64,000 nt of DNA from Rubripirellula tenax (lineage in GTDB: Bacteria; Planctomycetota; Planctomycetia; Pirellulales; Pirellulaceae): positions 124,001-188,000 of the forward strand of contig NZ_SJPW01000002.1 of NCBI RefSeq assembly GCF_007860125.1, written 5' to 3'. The notes under the pieces are model-generated. The model did not search any database and was not told where the DNA came from. It worked only from the letters and a program-made list of their open reading frames with translations. A program made the position numbers and the translations under genes. Positions 43,987-52,066 of this stretch are shown piece after piece. The stretch's first letter is position 1. The number at the start of each line of letters is the position of its first letter.

Positions 43987-44062
43987 TGGCAAGAAAATGG
44001 AGGTAAGAAAATAAAAACTTCCATGCGCACCGCTTGATTTTCTTACCTCCATTTTCTTACCA
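43987..44062. repeat. Palindrome C
   Basis: 26-base arms (43987-44012, 44037-44062) with a single mismatch, loop of 24 bases unlike those of A and B. Lies between the amidohydrolase and the HAD-META gene, so in an intergenic site just as A and B are. Confidence 0.88.
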
Positions 44063-44102
44063 AAACCAGTTCTCAATGATCCAACAAAACGCAGTCGAAG
44101 CC

Positions 44103-45428
44103 ATGAAAACAGTCTGTTCACTTCTGATCTTCGCTCTCCTGTCGACACCTGTCGCGGCCCAAGACTCGTTGCCGTCTTGGAATGACGGGGCGTCGAAGCA
44201 AGCGATCGTTGCGTTTGTGAAGAAGGTAACGACCGAGGGTTCCGAGTCGTTCGTTCCGGCGGCGGAGCGGATTGCGGTGTTCGACAATGACGGCACGTTG
44301 TGGTGCGAGTTCCCGCTGCCCAACCAAGCCACCTTTGCGTTCGACGAAATCAAGCGTCTGTTGCCCGAGAATCCCGTTTGGAAAGACGATCCTGCCGTCA
44401 CGGCGCTGGTCAGCGGTGATGTTGCGGCCTTGAAGGCCGACCACAACGCGGGCTTGATAAAGATCATCGCGTTGACGCACGCGGGGCTGACGCCTGACGA
44501 GTTTGACGAGCGAGTACAGAACTGGCTGGCGACCGCAAAACATCCCAAGTTCGACTGTGCTTACACGAACGTCATTTACCAACCGATGTTGGAAGTGCTC
44601 AATTACTTGCGAGCCAATGACTTTGAAACGTGGATCGTGTCGGGCGGCGGCAAGGACTTCATGCGAGTGTTCGCCGAAGCGACGTACGGGATCCCGCCCC
44701 AGCAAATCATCGGTTCGTACGGGAAGCTGAAGTATGAACTGAAAGAGGGTAAGCCGACGCTGACCAAGACGCTCGATTCGTTGTTCGTCGATGACAAAGA
44801 AGGCAAACCGGTGGGGATCGCTCAGTTCATTGGTCGTCGTCCGATCGCGTGCTTTGGAAACAGCGACGGAGATCAGGCGATGATGGAATACACCACGATC
44901 GACAACCCGCGACCAAGCTTCGGTTTGATCGTGCATCACACCGACGCCGAGCGTGAATACGCTTACGACGCGAACCCGACCAGCAGCGGCAAACTGACAA
45001 CGGCACTCGACGCCGCTCCGCAGCGAGGATGGACGGTCGTGGATATGAAGCAAGATTGGAAAACGGTGTTCCCCGATGACCCCAAGGACGGAACGTCCAG
45101 CCTGATTGGCGAATGGTTGGTCGAAGACATCGCCGGCAAGGGCGTCGTTGATCGCGTTCAGACAACGGTCAATTTTTCAGCCGATGGCACCGCCAGTGGC
45201 AGCACGGGTGTGAATCGCTATTCGGGTAAAGCCGACATCGACGGCAACAAGCTGACCTTTGGGTCATTGGCCACCACTCGGATGGCCGGCCCTGCGGCGC
45301 TGATGGACCAAGAGCAGCGTTTCTTGACGGCAGCCGAAACGATCGTGGCTTTCGAGTTTGGTGAACCTGGGATCGTTTACTTCCTCGACAACAATGCCAA
45401 CCGAGCGATGAAACTATCGAAGAAATAG
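44103..45428 (+). CDS. HAD phosphatase fused to META domain, exported
   Basis: 441 residues. Signal peptide (TVCSLLIFALLSTPVAA). The HAD fold is residues 30-300: IAVFDNDGTLWCEFPL (nucleophile Asp in D-x-D-G-T), IVSGGGKDF, ACFGNSDGDQAMM. The META/HslJ-like domain is residues 335-440: SLIGEWLVEDIAGKG, GTASGSTGVNRYSGKADIDG, TRMAGPAALMDQEQRFL. HAD enzymes of this sort hydrolyse phosphate esters; META domains are linked to stress and secretion. This pairing is uncommon in my memory. Start ATG 44103 sits just before the signal. Confidence 0.87.
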   Translation: MKTVCSLLIFALLSTPVAAQDSLPSWNDGASKQAIVAFVKKVTTEGSESFVPAAERIAVFDNDGTLWCEFPLPNQATFAFDEIKRLLPENPVWKDDPAVTALVSGDVAALKADHNAGLIKIIALTHAGLTPDEFDERVQNWLATAKHPKFDCAYTNVIYQPMLEVLNYLRANDFETWIVSGGGKDFMRVFAEATYGIPPQQIIGSYGKLKYELKEGKPTLTKTLDSLFVDDKEGKPVGIAQFIGRRPIACFGNSDGDQAMMEYTTIDNPRPSFGLIVHHTDAEREYAYDANPTSSGKLTTALDAAPQRGWTVVDMKQDWKTVFPDDPKDGTSSLIGEWLVEDIAGKGVVDRVQTTVNFSADGTASGSTGVNRYSGKADIDGNKLTFGSLATTRMAGPAALMDQEQRFLTAAETIVAFEFGEPGIVYFLDNNANRAMKLSKK

Positions 45429-45470
45429 CAGGCCTTTCCCAAGACTTCTCAACAACGAATTGCTACCACC

Positions 45471-47843
45471 ATGATGCGACGACTCTCCATTTCGTTTGGC
45501 TGCTTGGTAATGTTCGCCACCAGCGGATTCACGTCGGGACAAGACATTTTGCCTTTCCCGCCAACCCCTTCGGCTTCGCAAGCCGGCGTGACGATTGCCA
45601 GTTCAACCTATCAAAAACGTGTCGAGCCGAAGCGTCTGCCTGCGGATGCTCCGAATATCTTGATCGTCTTGATGGATGACTTGGGTGCCGGAACGCCATC
45701 GACGTACGGCGGTGAGATCCATACGCCGACGCTCAGCCGAATCGCCGGTGCAGGCGTTTCGTACAACCGATTTCACTCGACCGCGATGTGTTCGCCAACT
45801 CGGGCATCACTGTTGACCGGTCGCAATCACACCCGCGTCGGCAACGGCCAGATCGCTGCGATCGCCAATGATTTCGACGGATTCAGTGGCATCATTCCCA
45901 AGTCTTCCGCGACGATGGCGGAGGTGTTGAAGGCGTACGGTTACAACACGTCCGCGTTCGGCAAGTGGCACAACACGCCCGAAGAACAGATCACCAACAA
46001 GGGGCCATTCGAGTATTGGCCGACGGGTTACGGGTTTGAGTACTTTTACGGATTCCTGGCCGGTGAAGCATCGCAGTACGAACCGACGATGGTACGCAAC
46101 ACGAACTACGTCGCCCATCCAGAAGTGTCCGGTGGCAACGATCACTATCACCTGTCCGAAGATTTGGCCGACGACGCGATCACTTGGCTGCGGGAACAGA
46201 AAGCCTACGCACCCGACAAGCCGTTCTTTATGTATTGGGCGCCCGGTGCGTCGCATGGTCCGCATCACGTGATGAAGGAATGGGCGGACAAGTACCACGG
46301 AAAGTTTGATGACGGCTGGGATGCCTATCGCGAGCGCGTGTTCGTGAATCAGAAACGACTTGGCTGGATTCCGGAGAACGCCAAGCTGACGGCTCGCGCG
46401 GACTCGATGGCCTCGTGGGATTCGATTCCCGAAAGCGAGAAGCCGTTTCAACGTCGCTTGATGGAAATCTTTGCTGGATTCACCGAACACGCGGACGCGC
46501 AAGTCGGACGTGTGATCGACGAGGTGGAATCTCAGGGCAGGCTCGACAACACGTTGGTGCTGTATATCTGGGGTGACAACGGTTCGTCGTCCGAAGGACT
46601 CTACGGGACGATCAGCGAGCAGTTGGCTCAAAACGGAATTCCGACCAAAATTTCGCAGCACTTGACGGCATTGGAAGAGCTCGGCGGACTCGATGCGTTG
46701 GGCACCGCGAAGACCGACAACATGTATCACGCCGGATGGGCTTGGGCGGGCAGCACGCCGTACAAGGGAACCAAGTTGCAAGGTGCGTACTTCGGTGGCA
46801 CACGGCAACCGATGGCGGTGTCTTGGCCTAAGAAACTCAAGGCAGACAAAACAGCTCGACCTCAATTCCACCACGTCGTCGACATCGCTCCGACGATTTA
46901 TGAATTGCTGGACATCCCTGCTCCTCAAGTCGTCAACGGTTTTTCGCAGGATCCATTCGATGGCGTCAGCATGGCTTATTCGCTTGACGATCCGGCAGCG
47001 ACTGGCACGCGTCAAACGCAGTTCTTCGACATCATGGCCAGTCGCGGCGTGTACCAGAACGGTTGGTTCGCGAGTGCTCGCGGGCCGCGTGAACCTTGGG
47101 TCGGCGGCATTCCGCCGGGCATTCGCGAGTGGTCGCCGCTGACCGATACCTGGGAGCTTTACAACATCGACGAAGACTGGACGCAGGCGAACGATTTGGC
47201 GGCGGCCAATCCAGCCAAGCTGGAAGAGATGAAAGCGTTGTTTCTGACCGAGTCGGCGAAGAACAAAAACTTACCCATCGGTGGCGGCCTTTGGTCGACG
47301 GCGCTTTATCACCCCGAGGACGCACCGGCATCGCCCCTGACCCAGTGGACTTTCGATCATCCGATCACCGGCATGCCGGAATCCGCCGCACCGAAACTGG
47401 GTAAGGTCAGCAGCGTCGTGACGATGGAAGTCGATGTCCCCCAAGACGCCAACGGTGTGTTGTACGCCTTGGCGGGTTTCTCTGGGGGAGTGACCTGTTA
47501 CGTGAACGAGGGCATCCTGTGTTACGAATTCAACCTGTTTGAAATTGAACGCACGAAGATTCGTTCCTCGTCCACGCTTCCGATTGGCCAAGCAACGATC
47601 GAAATCGAATCCAAGCTGGTCGACAAGATCGGCGGGCCAATGGAGATCACATTGCGAGTGGACGGCAAGGAAGTCGGCAAGGGCCGCGTGCCTCGCGCGA
47701 TGTCGTTGCACTTCACCAGCAACGCAACGTTCGACATCGGCACGGACCTGGATTCGCCCGTCTCGCTGGACTACTACGACGAAGCACCATTCGAGTTCAG
47801 CGGTGCGATTGGCAAGACCACTGTGACTTACACGACGAAGTGA
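45471..47843 (+). CDS. Large arylsulfatase (paralog)
   Basis: 790 residues, closely parallel to the gene at 37255: NILIVLMDDLGAGTPSTYGG, active-site AMCSPTRASLLTGRNHTRVG with Cys107, SAFGKWHNTP, WGDNGSSSEGLYG, WAGSTPYKGTKLQG, and the same long C-terminal extension (GVLYALAGFSGGVTCYVNEG). Signal peptide at residues 4-24. It lies 43 bp after the HAD-META gene. The pair probably arose by duplication, with the repeat-nuclease block lying between the two copies. Confidence 0.93.
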   Translation: MMRRLSISFGCLVMFATSGFTSGQDILPFPPTPSASQAGVTIASSTYQKRVEPKRLPADAPNILIVLMDDLGAGTPSTYGGEIHTPTLSRIAGAGVSYNRFHSTAMCSPTRASLLTGRNHTRVGNGQIAAIANDFDGFSGIIPKSSATMAEVLKAYGYNTSAFGKWHNTPEEQITNKGPFEYWPTGYGFEYFYGFLAGEASQYEPTMVRNTNYVAHPEVSGGNDHYHLSEDLADDAITWLREQKAYAPDKPFFMYWAPGASHGPHHVMKEWADKYHGKFDDGWDAYRERVFVNQKRLGWIPENAKLTARADSMASWDSIPESEKPFQRRLMEIFAGFTEHADAQVGRVIDEVESQGRLDNTLVLYIWGDNGSSSEGLYGTISEQLAQNGIPTKISQHLTALEELGGLDALGTAKTDNMYHAGWAWAGSTPYKGTKLQGAYFGGTRQPMAVSWPKKLKADKTARPQFHHVVDIAPTIYELLDIPAPQVVNGFSQDPFDGVSMAYSLDDPAATGTRQTQFFDIMASRGVYQNGWFASARGPREPWVGGIPPGIREWSPLTDTWELYNIDEDWTQANDLAAANPAKLEEMKALFLTESAKNKNLPIGGGLWSTALYHPEDAPASPLTQWTFDHPITGMPESAAPKLGKVSSVVTMEVDVPQDANGVLYALAGFSGGVTCYVNEGILCYEFNLFEIERTKIRSSSTLPIGQATIEIESKLVDKIGGPMEITLRVDGKEVGKGRVPRAMSLHFTSNATFDIGTDLDSPVSLDYYDEAPFEFSGAIGKTTVTYTTK

Positions 47844-47877
47844 ATGACTTAGAAATTTCGAACTTGAAAGCGAAGTG

Positions 47878-48210
47878 ATGGAATATCAATTTGAGTCCAT
47901 GGGCCCGGCGATCCGCGTGATCGTTTTGGTGTTCATGATGGTCTTTGCGGTTCTTGCGCTGGGTTTGGTCGTCATGCTGGCGATGCTGCCCGGCCGGATC
48001 GCCGCCTCGCGAAATCATCCTCAGCAACAAGCCGTCAGCGTTTGCGGATGGGTGGGATTGCCGACGGGAATCCTTTGGGCGATCGCGATGGTGTGGGCGT
48101 TTTGGATCGACAAGGATCAACGAACCGCATCGCCAACGATTGACTCAAAACTAGCCGGTCAACTCGACCAGCTCGAAAAATCACTCACCGCCCTCGAAGC
48201 AAGCCGCTAA
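47878..48210 (+). CDS. DUF3302 membrane protein (YiaW-like)
   Basis: 110 residues. IRVIVLVFMMVFAVLALGLV and IAMVWAFW are membrane helices around a short cytoplasmic loop (PGRIAASRNHPQQQAVSV). The DUF3302 family (E. coli YiaW) is usually encoded next to an HlyD-type YiaV, as it is here. The C-terminal part LDQLEKSLTALEASR is a short coiled coil. ATG 47878 is used; a GTG three bases earlier is possible. First gene of a three-gene operon. Confidence 0.83.
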   Translation: MEYQFESMGPAIRVIVLVFMMVFAVLALGLVVMLAMLPGRIAASRNHPQQQAVSVCGWVGLPTGILWAIAMVWAFWIDKDQRTASPTIDSKLAGQLDQLEKSLTALEASR

Positions 48211-48224
48211 GGAGTTCACAAAGC

Positions 48225-48389
48225 ATGATTCCCGCCATCCTGAGTTGCGTTTACGTGATCTACCTTTACCGGACGTTGAACGCGCCAGCGTCGGAGCATA
48301 CGACGGACGCTCAATCCGAATCGCTTTCGGATCGCGTGTCACGCATCCAAAGTCGAATCGACTCGCTCACCAAGGAATCCAAGTCATGA
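48225..48389 (+). CDS. 54-residue membrane peptide between DUF3302 and HlyD
   Basis: MIPAILSCVYVIYLYRTLNA is a membrane anchor, followed by a charged tail with heptad-like SLSDRVSRIQSRIDSL. AAGGAG stands 11 bases before the ATG, and its stop TGA overlaps the ATG of the HlyD gene (ATGA). The spacing and coupling make a real gene likely. The coiled-coil tail parallels the end of the DUF3302 protein, so the two may associate. Confidence 0.65.
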   Translation: MIPAILSCVYVIYLYRTLNAPASEHTTDAQSESLSDRVSRIQSRIDSLTKESKS

Positions 48390-49510
48390 GCTGGTTACTT
48401 GGTGGAATTTATTGCGGCGTACTCTGGCTCGTTTTTGCGAAGCTGAAGCTCATTCGATTGTCCTTACCGATTGCGATCGTGGCGGGTTCGATTGGGCCTT
48501 CGCTGATCATCGCACTGTTGTTTTGTGCTCAGTACTTTCATCCGCTGACGTACAACGCAATCGCGTTTGAGCAAGTCGTGCCCATCGCTGCGGGCGTCAA
48601 TCAACGCGGTCGTGTGATCGAAGTGGCGGTCAAACCCAACGTGCCCGTCAAAGCGGGCGAGGTTCTGTTTCGTGTCGACCCGGTTCCTTACGAAAACACG
48701 ATTCGGCAATTGACCGCGGCACTAGAACAGGCCAACCAGAGCGAGAAGGTCGCCGAGGCGTCGGTAGAATTGGCCAACGCCAGCTTGGACCAGGCGACTT
48801 CAAGCTTGGAGCTTGCCAAGAAAACTCGCGATCGTGAACAGAAGCTGATGGATGAAAACGCAGGCAGCCAACAGAGCCTCGACACCGCGATCAACGGCTA
48901 CAACCAAGCAGCCGCGTCCGCGATCCAAGCCAGCACATCGTTGTCGCAAGCCAACTTGGCGGTCAGTTCCGCAGCAGCCCAAATCGTGCAAACGCAAACC
49001 CAACTCGACACCGCCAACTATCAACTCGAACAAACGACTGTTGTTGCACCGACGGACGGATACGTCGTCAACTTGCAGCTTCGCGAGGGCATGATGGTCG
49101 GCGCGGTCAGTGGTCCGGTGCTCAGCTTTGTGCTCGAAAATTCGGACGACAACCGTGGTGTCGTCGTGGCTTCGTTCAACCAGAAAAACTATTTGAGAAT
49201 CAAGCCCGGTCAATACGCCGAAGTGGCACTGCACAGTCATCCAGGCGAAATTTTCACAGGACGAGTCCTCAACACGATTGATGTGACGGGCGCTGGTCAG
49301 TTGACCGCATCGGGAATCCTGCCGACGATTCTAAGTTCGGGAAAACCATCTGCGTTCGCCGTGCGAATCAAACTCGACGAGGCTGACAGCGTCCGGTTGC
49401 CCGGTGGTACTCAAGCGCTCGCGGCCGTTTACACCGAAGACATTCAAATCGCCGGATTGCCGGTGATGTTTGTGATCCGAGCCCAAAGTTGGTTGCGGTA
49501 CTTGATGTAA
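48386..49510 (+). CDS. HlyD/EmrA-type membrane fusion protein (YiaV-like)
   Basis: 374 residues: two N-terminal membrane helices (LGGIYCGVLWLVFAKL, LPIAIVAGSIGPSLIIALLF), then the barrel-sandwich half GVNQRGRVIEVAVKPNVPVK, VLFRVDPVPYENTI, long coiled coil (residues 110-210, many Ala/Gln/Ser), second lipoyl half TTVVAPTDGYVVNLQLREG, and a beta-barrel (YAEVALHSHPGEIFTGRVLN). The start ATG 48386 overlaps the small gene's stop. It lacks a dedicated pump gene next to it. Confidence 0.88.
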   Translation: MSWLLGGIYCGVLWLVFAKLKLIRLSLPIAIVAGSIGPSLIIALLFCAQYFHPLTYNAIAFEQVVPIAAGVNQRGRVIEVAVKPNVPVKAGEVLFRVDPVPYENTIRQLTAALEQANQSEKVAEASVELANASLDQATSSLELAKKTRDREQKLMDENAGSQQSLDTAINGYNQAAASAIQASTSLSQANLAVSSAAAQIVQTQTQLDTANYQLEQTTVVAPTDGYVVNLQLREGMMVGAVSGPVLSFVLENSDDNRGVVVASFNQKNYLRIKPGQYAEVALHSHPGEIFTGRVLNTIDVTGAGQLTASGILPTILSSGKPSAFAVRIKLDEADSVRLPGGTQALAAVYTEDIQIAGLPVMFVIRAQSWLRYLM

Positions 49511-49552
49511 CGACAGACCAAGCTTGTCGATAATTGACGCAGGCGATCACCC

Positions 49553-50611
49553 CTAACGACTGGGCGGTGGTGGAAGCTTGAGTTCTCCTGCGGTGACCGC
49601 AAGCGAATGTTGATAGTGACGGAGCATCCCGTCGACGGATCGAAACTCAGGGCGATCGGCCAGGTCGCGAAATTGAGGATCCGATTGTACGGCAGTGAAT
49701 CGATCGATGATGGTCTGCAGCGAAGCGGGATCGGGGTCCGTGCCGCGGAACATTTCGGCGGGCAACGCCAGAAAGTTCGCCCATTGTTCGTCGAGTATTT
49801 TGTACAACTGGGGAGCAAGTTGAACGAGCTGATTGCGGATCACCTCGGATTCGCGAGACACGTGATGTTCACCAAGTCCGGGGTTGAATGCGGGTTGCGG
49901 ATTGGCTTCCGCGTGACCGGCGTACGAAGCAACCGCGATCGTTAACTCGCCGGCGGCGGTCGGGACGATTACCGGCTGGCCCGGCGCGGGGCTTCGATAA
50001 TACGAGCCGTTGGCGATCGGATCGACTCGAACAACGGATCCGTCAATCGAAACGCCTGCGAATAGTCCGCGACTGCGCGAGTAGGTGTAGATTTCCGCTT
50101 TGAGTTGACCATCGGTGGCCACACCGGTTTCGCGTCCGACGGGGCCCGCGGCTGCGGCGGCATCGGCGCCCAAAGTCAACTTGCCCGACAGTAGTCCTTG
50201 GATGCTGCGCGCGGTTTTGAAGACCAGGATAATGTCCGACGACTGAACACCGACTTGCCAGCCAATATTTCCGCCGGTCAACGACACAAAGACGGGCGCA
50301 TGCCAAATTCCGTTGGGTTCCCGAACGAATACCAGGCCACGGCCATGCCTCGCACCGACGATAAAACTGCCTTTGACGACATTGGGAATGATCGCAACAC
50401 CAAACGCGTCTGCCAACATCGCTTGCGGAATGCGGCTACCCGCCGTGTCCATCGTTTCGCGAAGCACCGTCGTTGATTCGCGAACCACCCGATCCTCCGC
50501 CGTTTCGGGCGTGCCCTGGGCGGACACCATGGGAGCGTGGTTCAGGTATGCGAACGACAACAGGCATCCGAAGGAAAAAACAACGGCGACGCGGGCGAGT
50601 GAACTTGGCAC
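49553..50611 (-). CDS. SYLF/Ysc84-type lipid-binding protein
   Basis: 352 residues if the GTG 50611 is used; I prefer it because AAGGA stands eight bases before it and a signal peptide (VAVVFSFGCLLSFAYL, ending VSAQ) follows. A start at 50719 is the long alternative. SYLF features: ESTTVLRETMDTAGSRIPQA, AFGVAIIPNVVKGSFIVGAR, GRGLVFVREPNGIWHAPVFV, LTGGNIGWQVGVQSSDIILV. The family binds phospholipids. The C-terminal 100 residues (LYKILDEQWANFLALP) are extra. It is convergent with the HlyD operon. Confidence 0.85.
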   Translation of the reverse strand: MPSSLARVAVVFSFGCLLSFAYLNHAPMVSAQGTPETAEDRVVRESTTVLRETMDTAGSRIPQAMLADAFGVAIIPNVVKGSFIVGARHGRGLVFVREPNGIWHAPVFVSLTGGNIGWQVGVQSSDIILVFKTARSIQGLLSGKLTLGADAAAAAGPVGRETGVATDGQLKAEIYTYSRSRGLFAGVSIDGSVVRVDPIANGSYYRSPAPGQPVIVPTAAGELTIAVASYAGHAEANPQPAFNPGLGEHHVSRESEVIRNQLVQLAPQLYKILDEQWANFLALPAEMFRGTDPDPASLQTIIDRFTAVQSDPQFRDLADRPEFRSVDGMLRHYQHSLAVTAGELKLPPPPSR

Positions 50612-50788
50612 GGCAAGAATCCTTTGGGTCGAACGAAAGCCATTTCTGTGGAGTACTTGGCAGTCTAACGCGAAACCAACATTCGCGAATATGCCAAGTC
50701 GCGTTGTCACCGTAGTCATCGGACGCGATCCATCTACAATGCCTCTACCGAACCGGATTGAAAAACGCTAACGCAGTAACCCGATGCT

Positions 50789-52066
50789 ATGAAGAACTTA
50801 GTCCCAGAAGCGAAACATCACGGCTGCAGGATCCCGATTTCGAGGGCGTTCTCTCTGGCGGCATTTTCGGCCATGACGGGGCTGATGTTGACGTTGATAT
50901 TGGGGTGCGGCGAAAACCGTTCGTCAGTAGCCGTTGCGAAGAAGCCTCCGAAAGTGATCGTTGCTCCGGCCTCGGCGATTCCAATGACGGACTACGACGA
51001 GTTCGTCGGGCGGACCGAAGCGTGTGAGTTCGTGGAAGTTCGATCCCGTGTATCCGGTTTTTTGCGGTCGGTCGAATTCGAAGATGGCGCGTTCGTGCAA
51101 GAAGGTCAATTGCTCGCCACCGTTGAACCCGATCAGTATCAAGCGATTCATGACCAGTCCTTGGCAATGGTGGAATTGCAAAAAACAAAAGTTGAATTGG
51201 CGGCAAGCGTTTTGGCGCGATCGAAAAAGTTGAAAGAAGGTTCCGCAATCTCGCAAGAACAGCTTGAGGAAGATGCCGCATCATTGAAGGCAGCCGAGGC
51301 TCAGATTACGGTCGCGATGGCCGACGCCGCCAGAACGGCATTGGACTTGAAGTACACCGCAGTGAAGGCGCCGATCGCGGGCCGCGTGGACCGGGCGCTG
51401 GTGACGGCTGGCAATGTGGTCACGGGAGGCTTGGGTAGCGGTACGTTGTTGACCACAATTGTCAATGATTCACCGACTTACGCCTACTTTGATGTCGACG
51501 AAGCGAGCATCTTGCGCTACATCCGGCAGAGCAAAAGCCAGTCAGCCGAGGGCGACCGCAAGACGACGGTATTGCGTGACTTGAACATTCCCGTGGAACT
51601 TCAACTCAAGGACGAGTCGGGGTTTCCTCACAAGGGCACACTCGACTTTCTTGAGAATCGAATCGACGACCGAACGGGCACGATTCGATTGCGAGGCGTT
51701 TTCGAAAACGACGACAACCTGCTGCGTGGCGGGCTGTTTGTTCGCGTCCGAATACCAACCAGCGAACCGTATGAAGCGGTGATGATTCCCGAGGCCGCGA
51801 TCGGAACCGACCAAACCTACAAGTTCGCTTTCGTCGTCGGTGACGACAACGTGGCCCAGCGACGCGCCGTCACGTTGGGGCCCTTGGTGGCCCAGCCCGA
51901 AGGTGGTTCGATGCGCGTGATCAAGGACGGAATCCGACCGGGCGAAAACGTGGTCGTTCAAGGCGTCCAGCGAGTCCAACCGGGAATCAAGGTGGATCCA
52001 CAAACGCAGGTCAAACCAACCATCGAACCAGAAGAAGTGCCTGTCGCAGCGGGAGAGGTTGAATGA
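50789..52066 (+). CDS. RND efflux membrane fusion lipoprotein
   Basis: 425 residues. Lipobox LILGC-GENR near 38-41. Then the MFP order: VIVAPASAIPMTDYDEFVGR, VRSRVSGFLRSVEFEDGAFV (lipoyl), coiled coil (residues 115-190), KYTAVKAPIAGRVDRALVTA, barrel FPHKGTLDFLENRIDDRTGT, and a membrane-proximal VRIPTSEPYEAVMIPEAAIG. Its stop overlaps the start of the RND pump gene by ATGA, so they are translated together. An outer-membrane TolC-like gene is not present in the window. Confidence 0.93.
   Translation: MKNLVPEAKHHGCRIPISRAFSLAAFSAMTGLMLTLILGCGENRSSVAVAKKPPKVIVAPASAIPMTDYDEFVGRTEACEFVEVRSRVSGFLRSVEFEDGAFVQEGQLLATVEPDQYQAIHDQSLAMVELQKTKVELAASVLARSKKLKEGSAISQEQLEEDAASLKAAEAQITVAMADAARTALDLKYTAVKAPIAGRVDRALVTAGNVVTGGLGSGTLLTTIVNDSPTYAYFDVDEASILRYIRQSKSQSAEGDRKTTVLRDLNIPVELQLKDESGFPHKGTLDFLENRIDDRTGTIRLRGVFENDDNLLRGGLFVRVRIPTSEPYEAVMIPEAAIGTDQTYKFAFVVGDDNVAQRRAVTLGPLVAQPEGGSMRVIKDGIRPGENVVVQGVQRVQPGIKVDPQTQVKPTIEPEEVPVAAGEVE

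Noticed and set aside
41202-44062. CRISPR array
   Set aside because: The repeats are hairpins with unequal distances and genes between them, not regularly spaced direct repeats.
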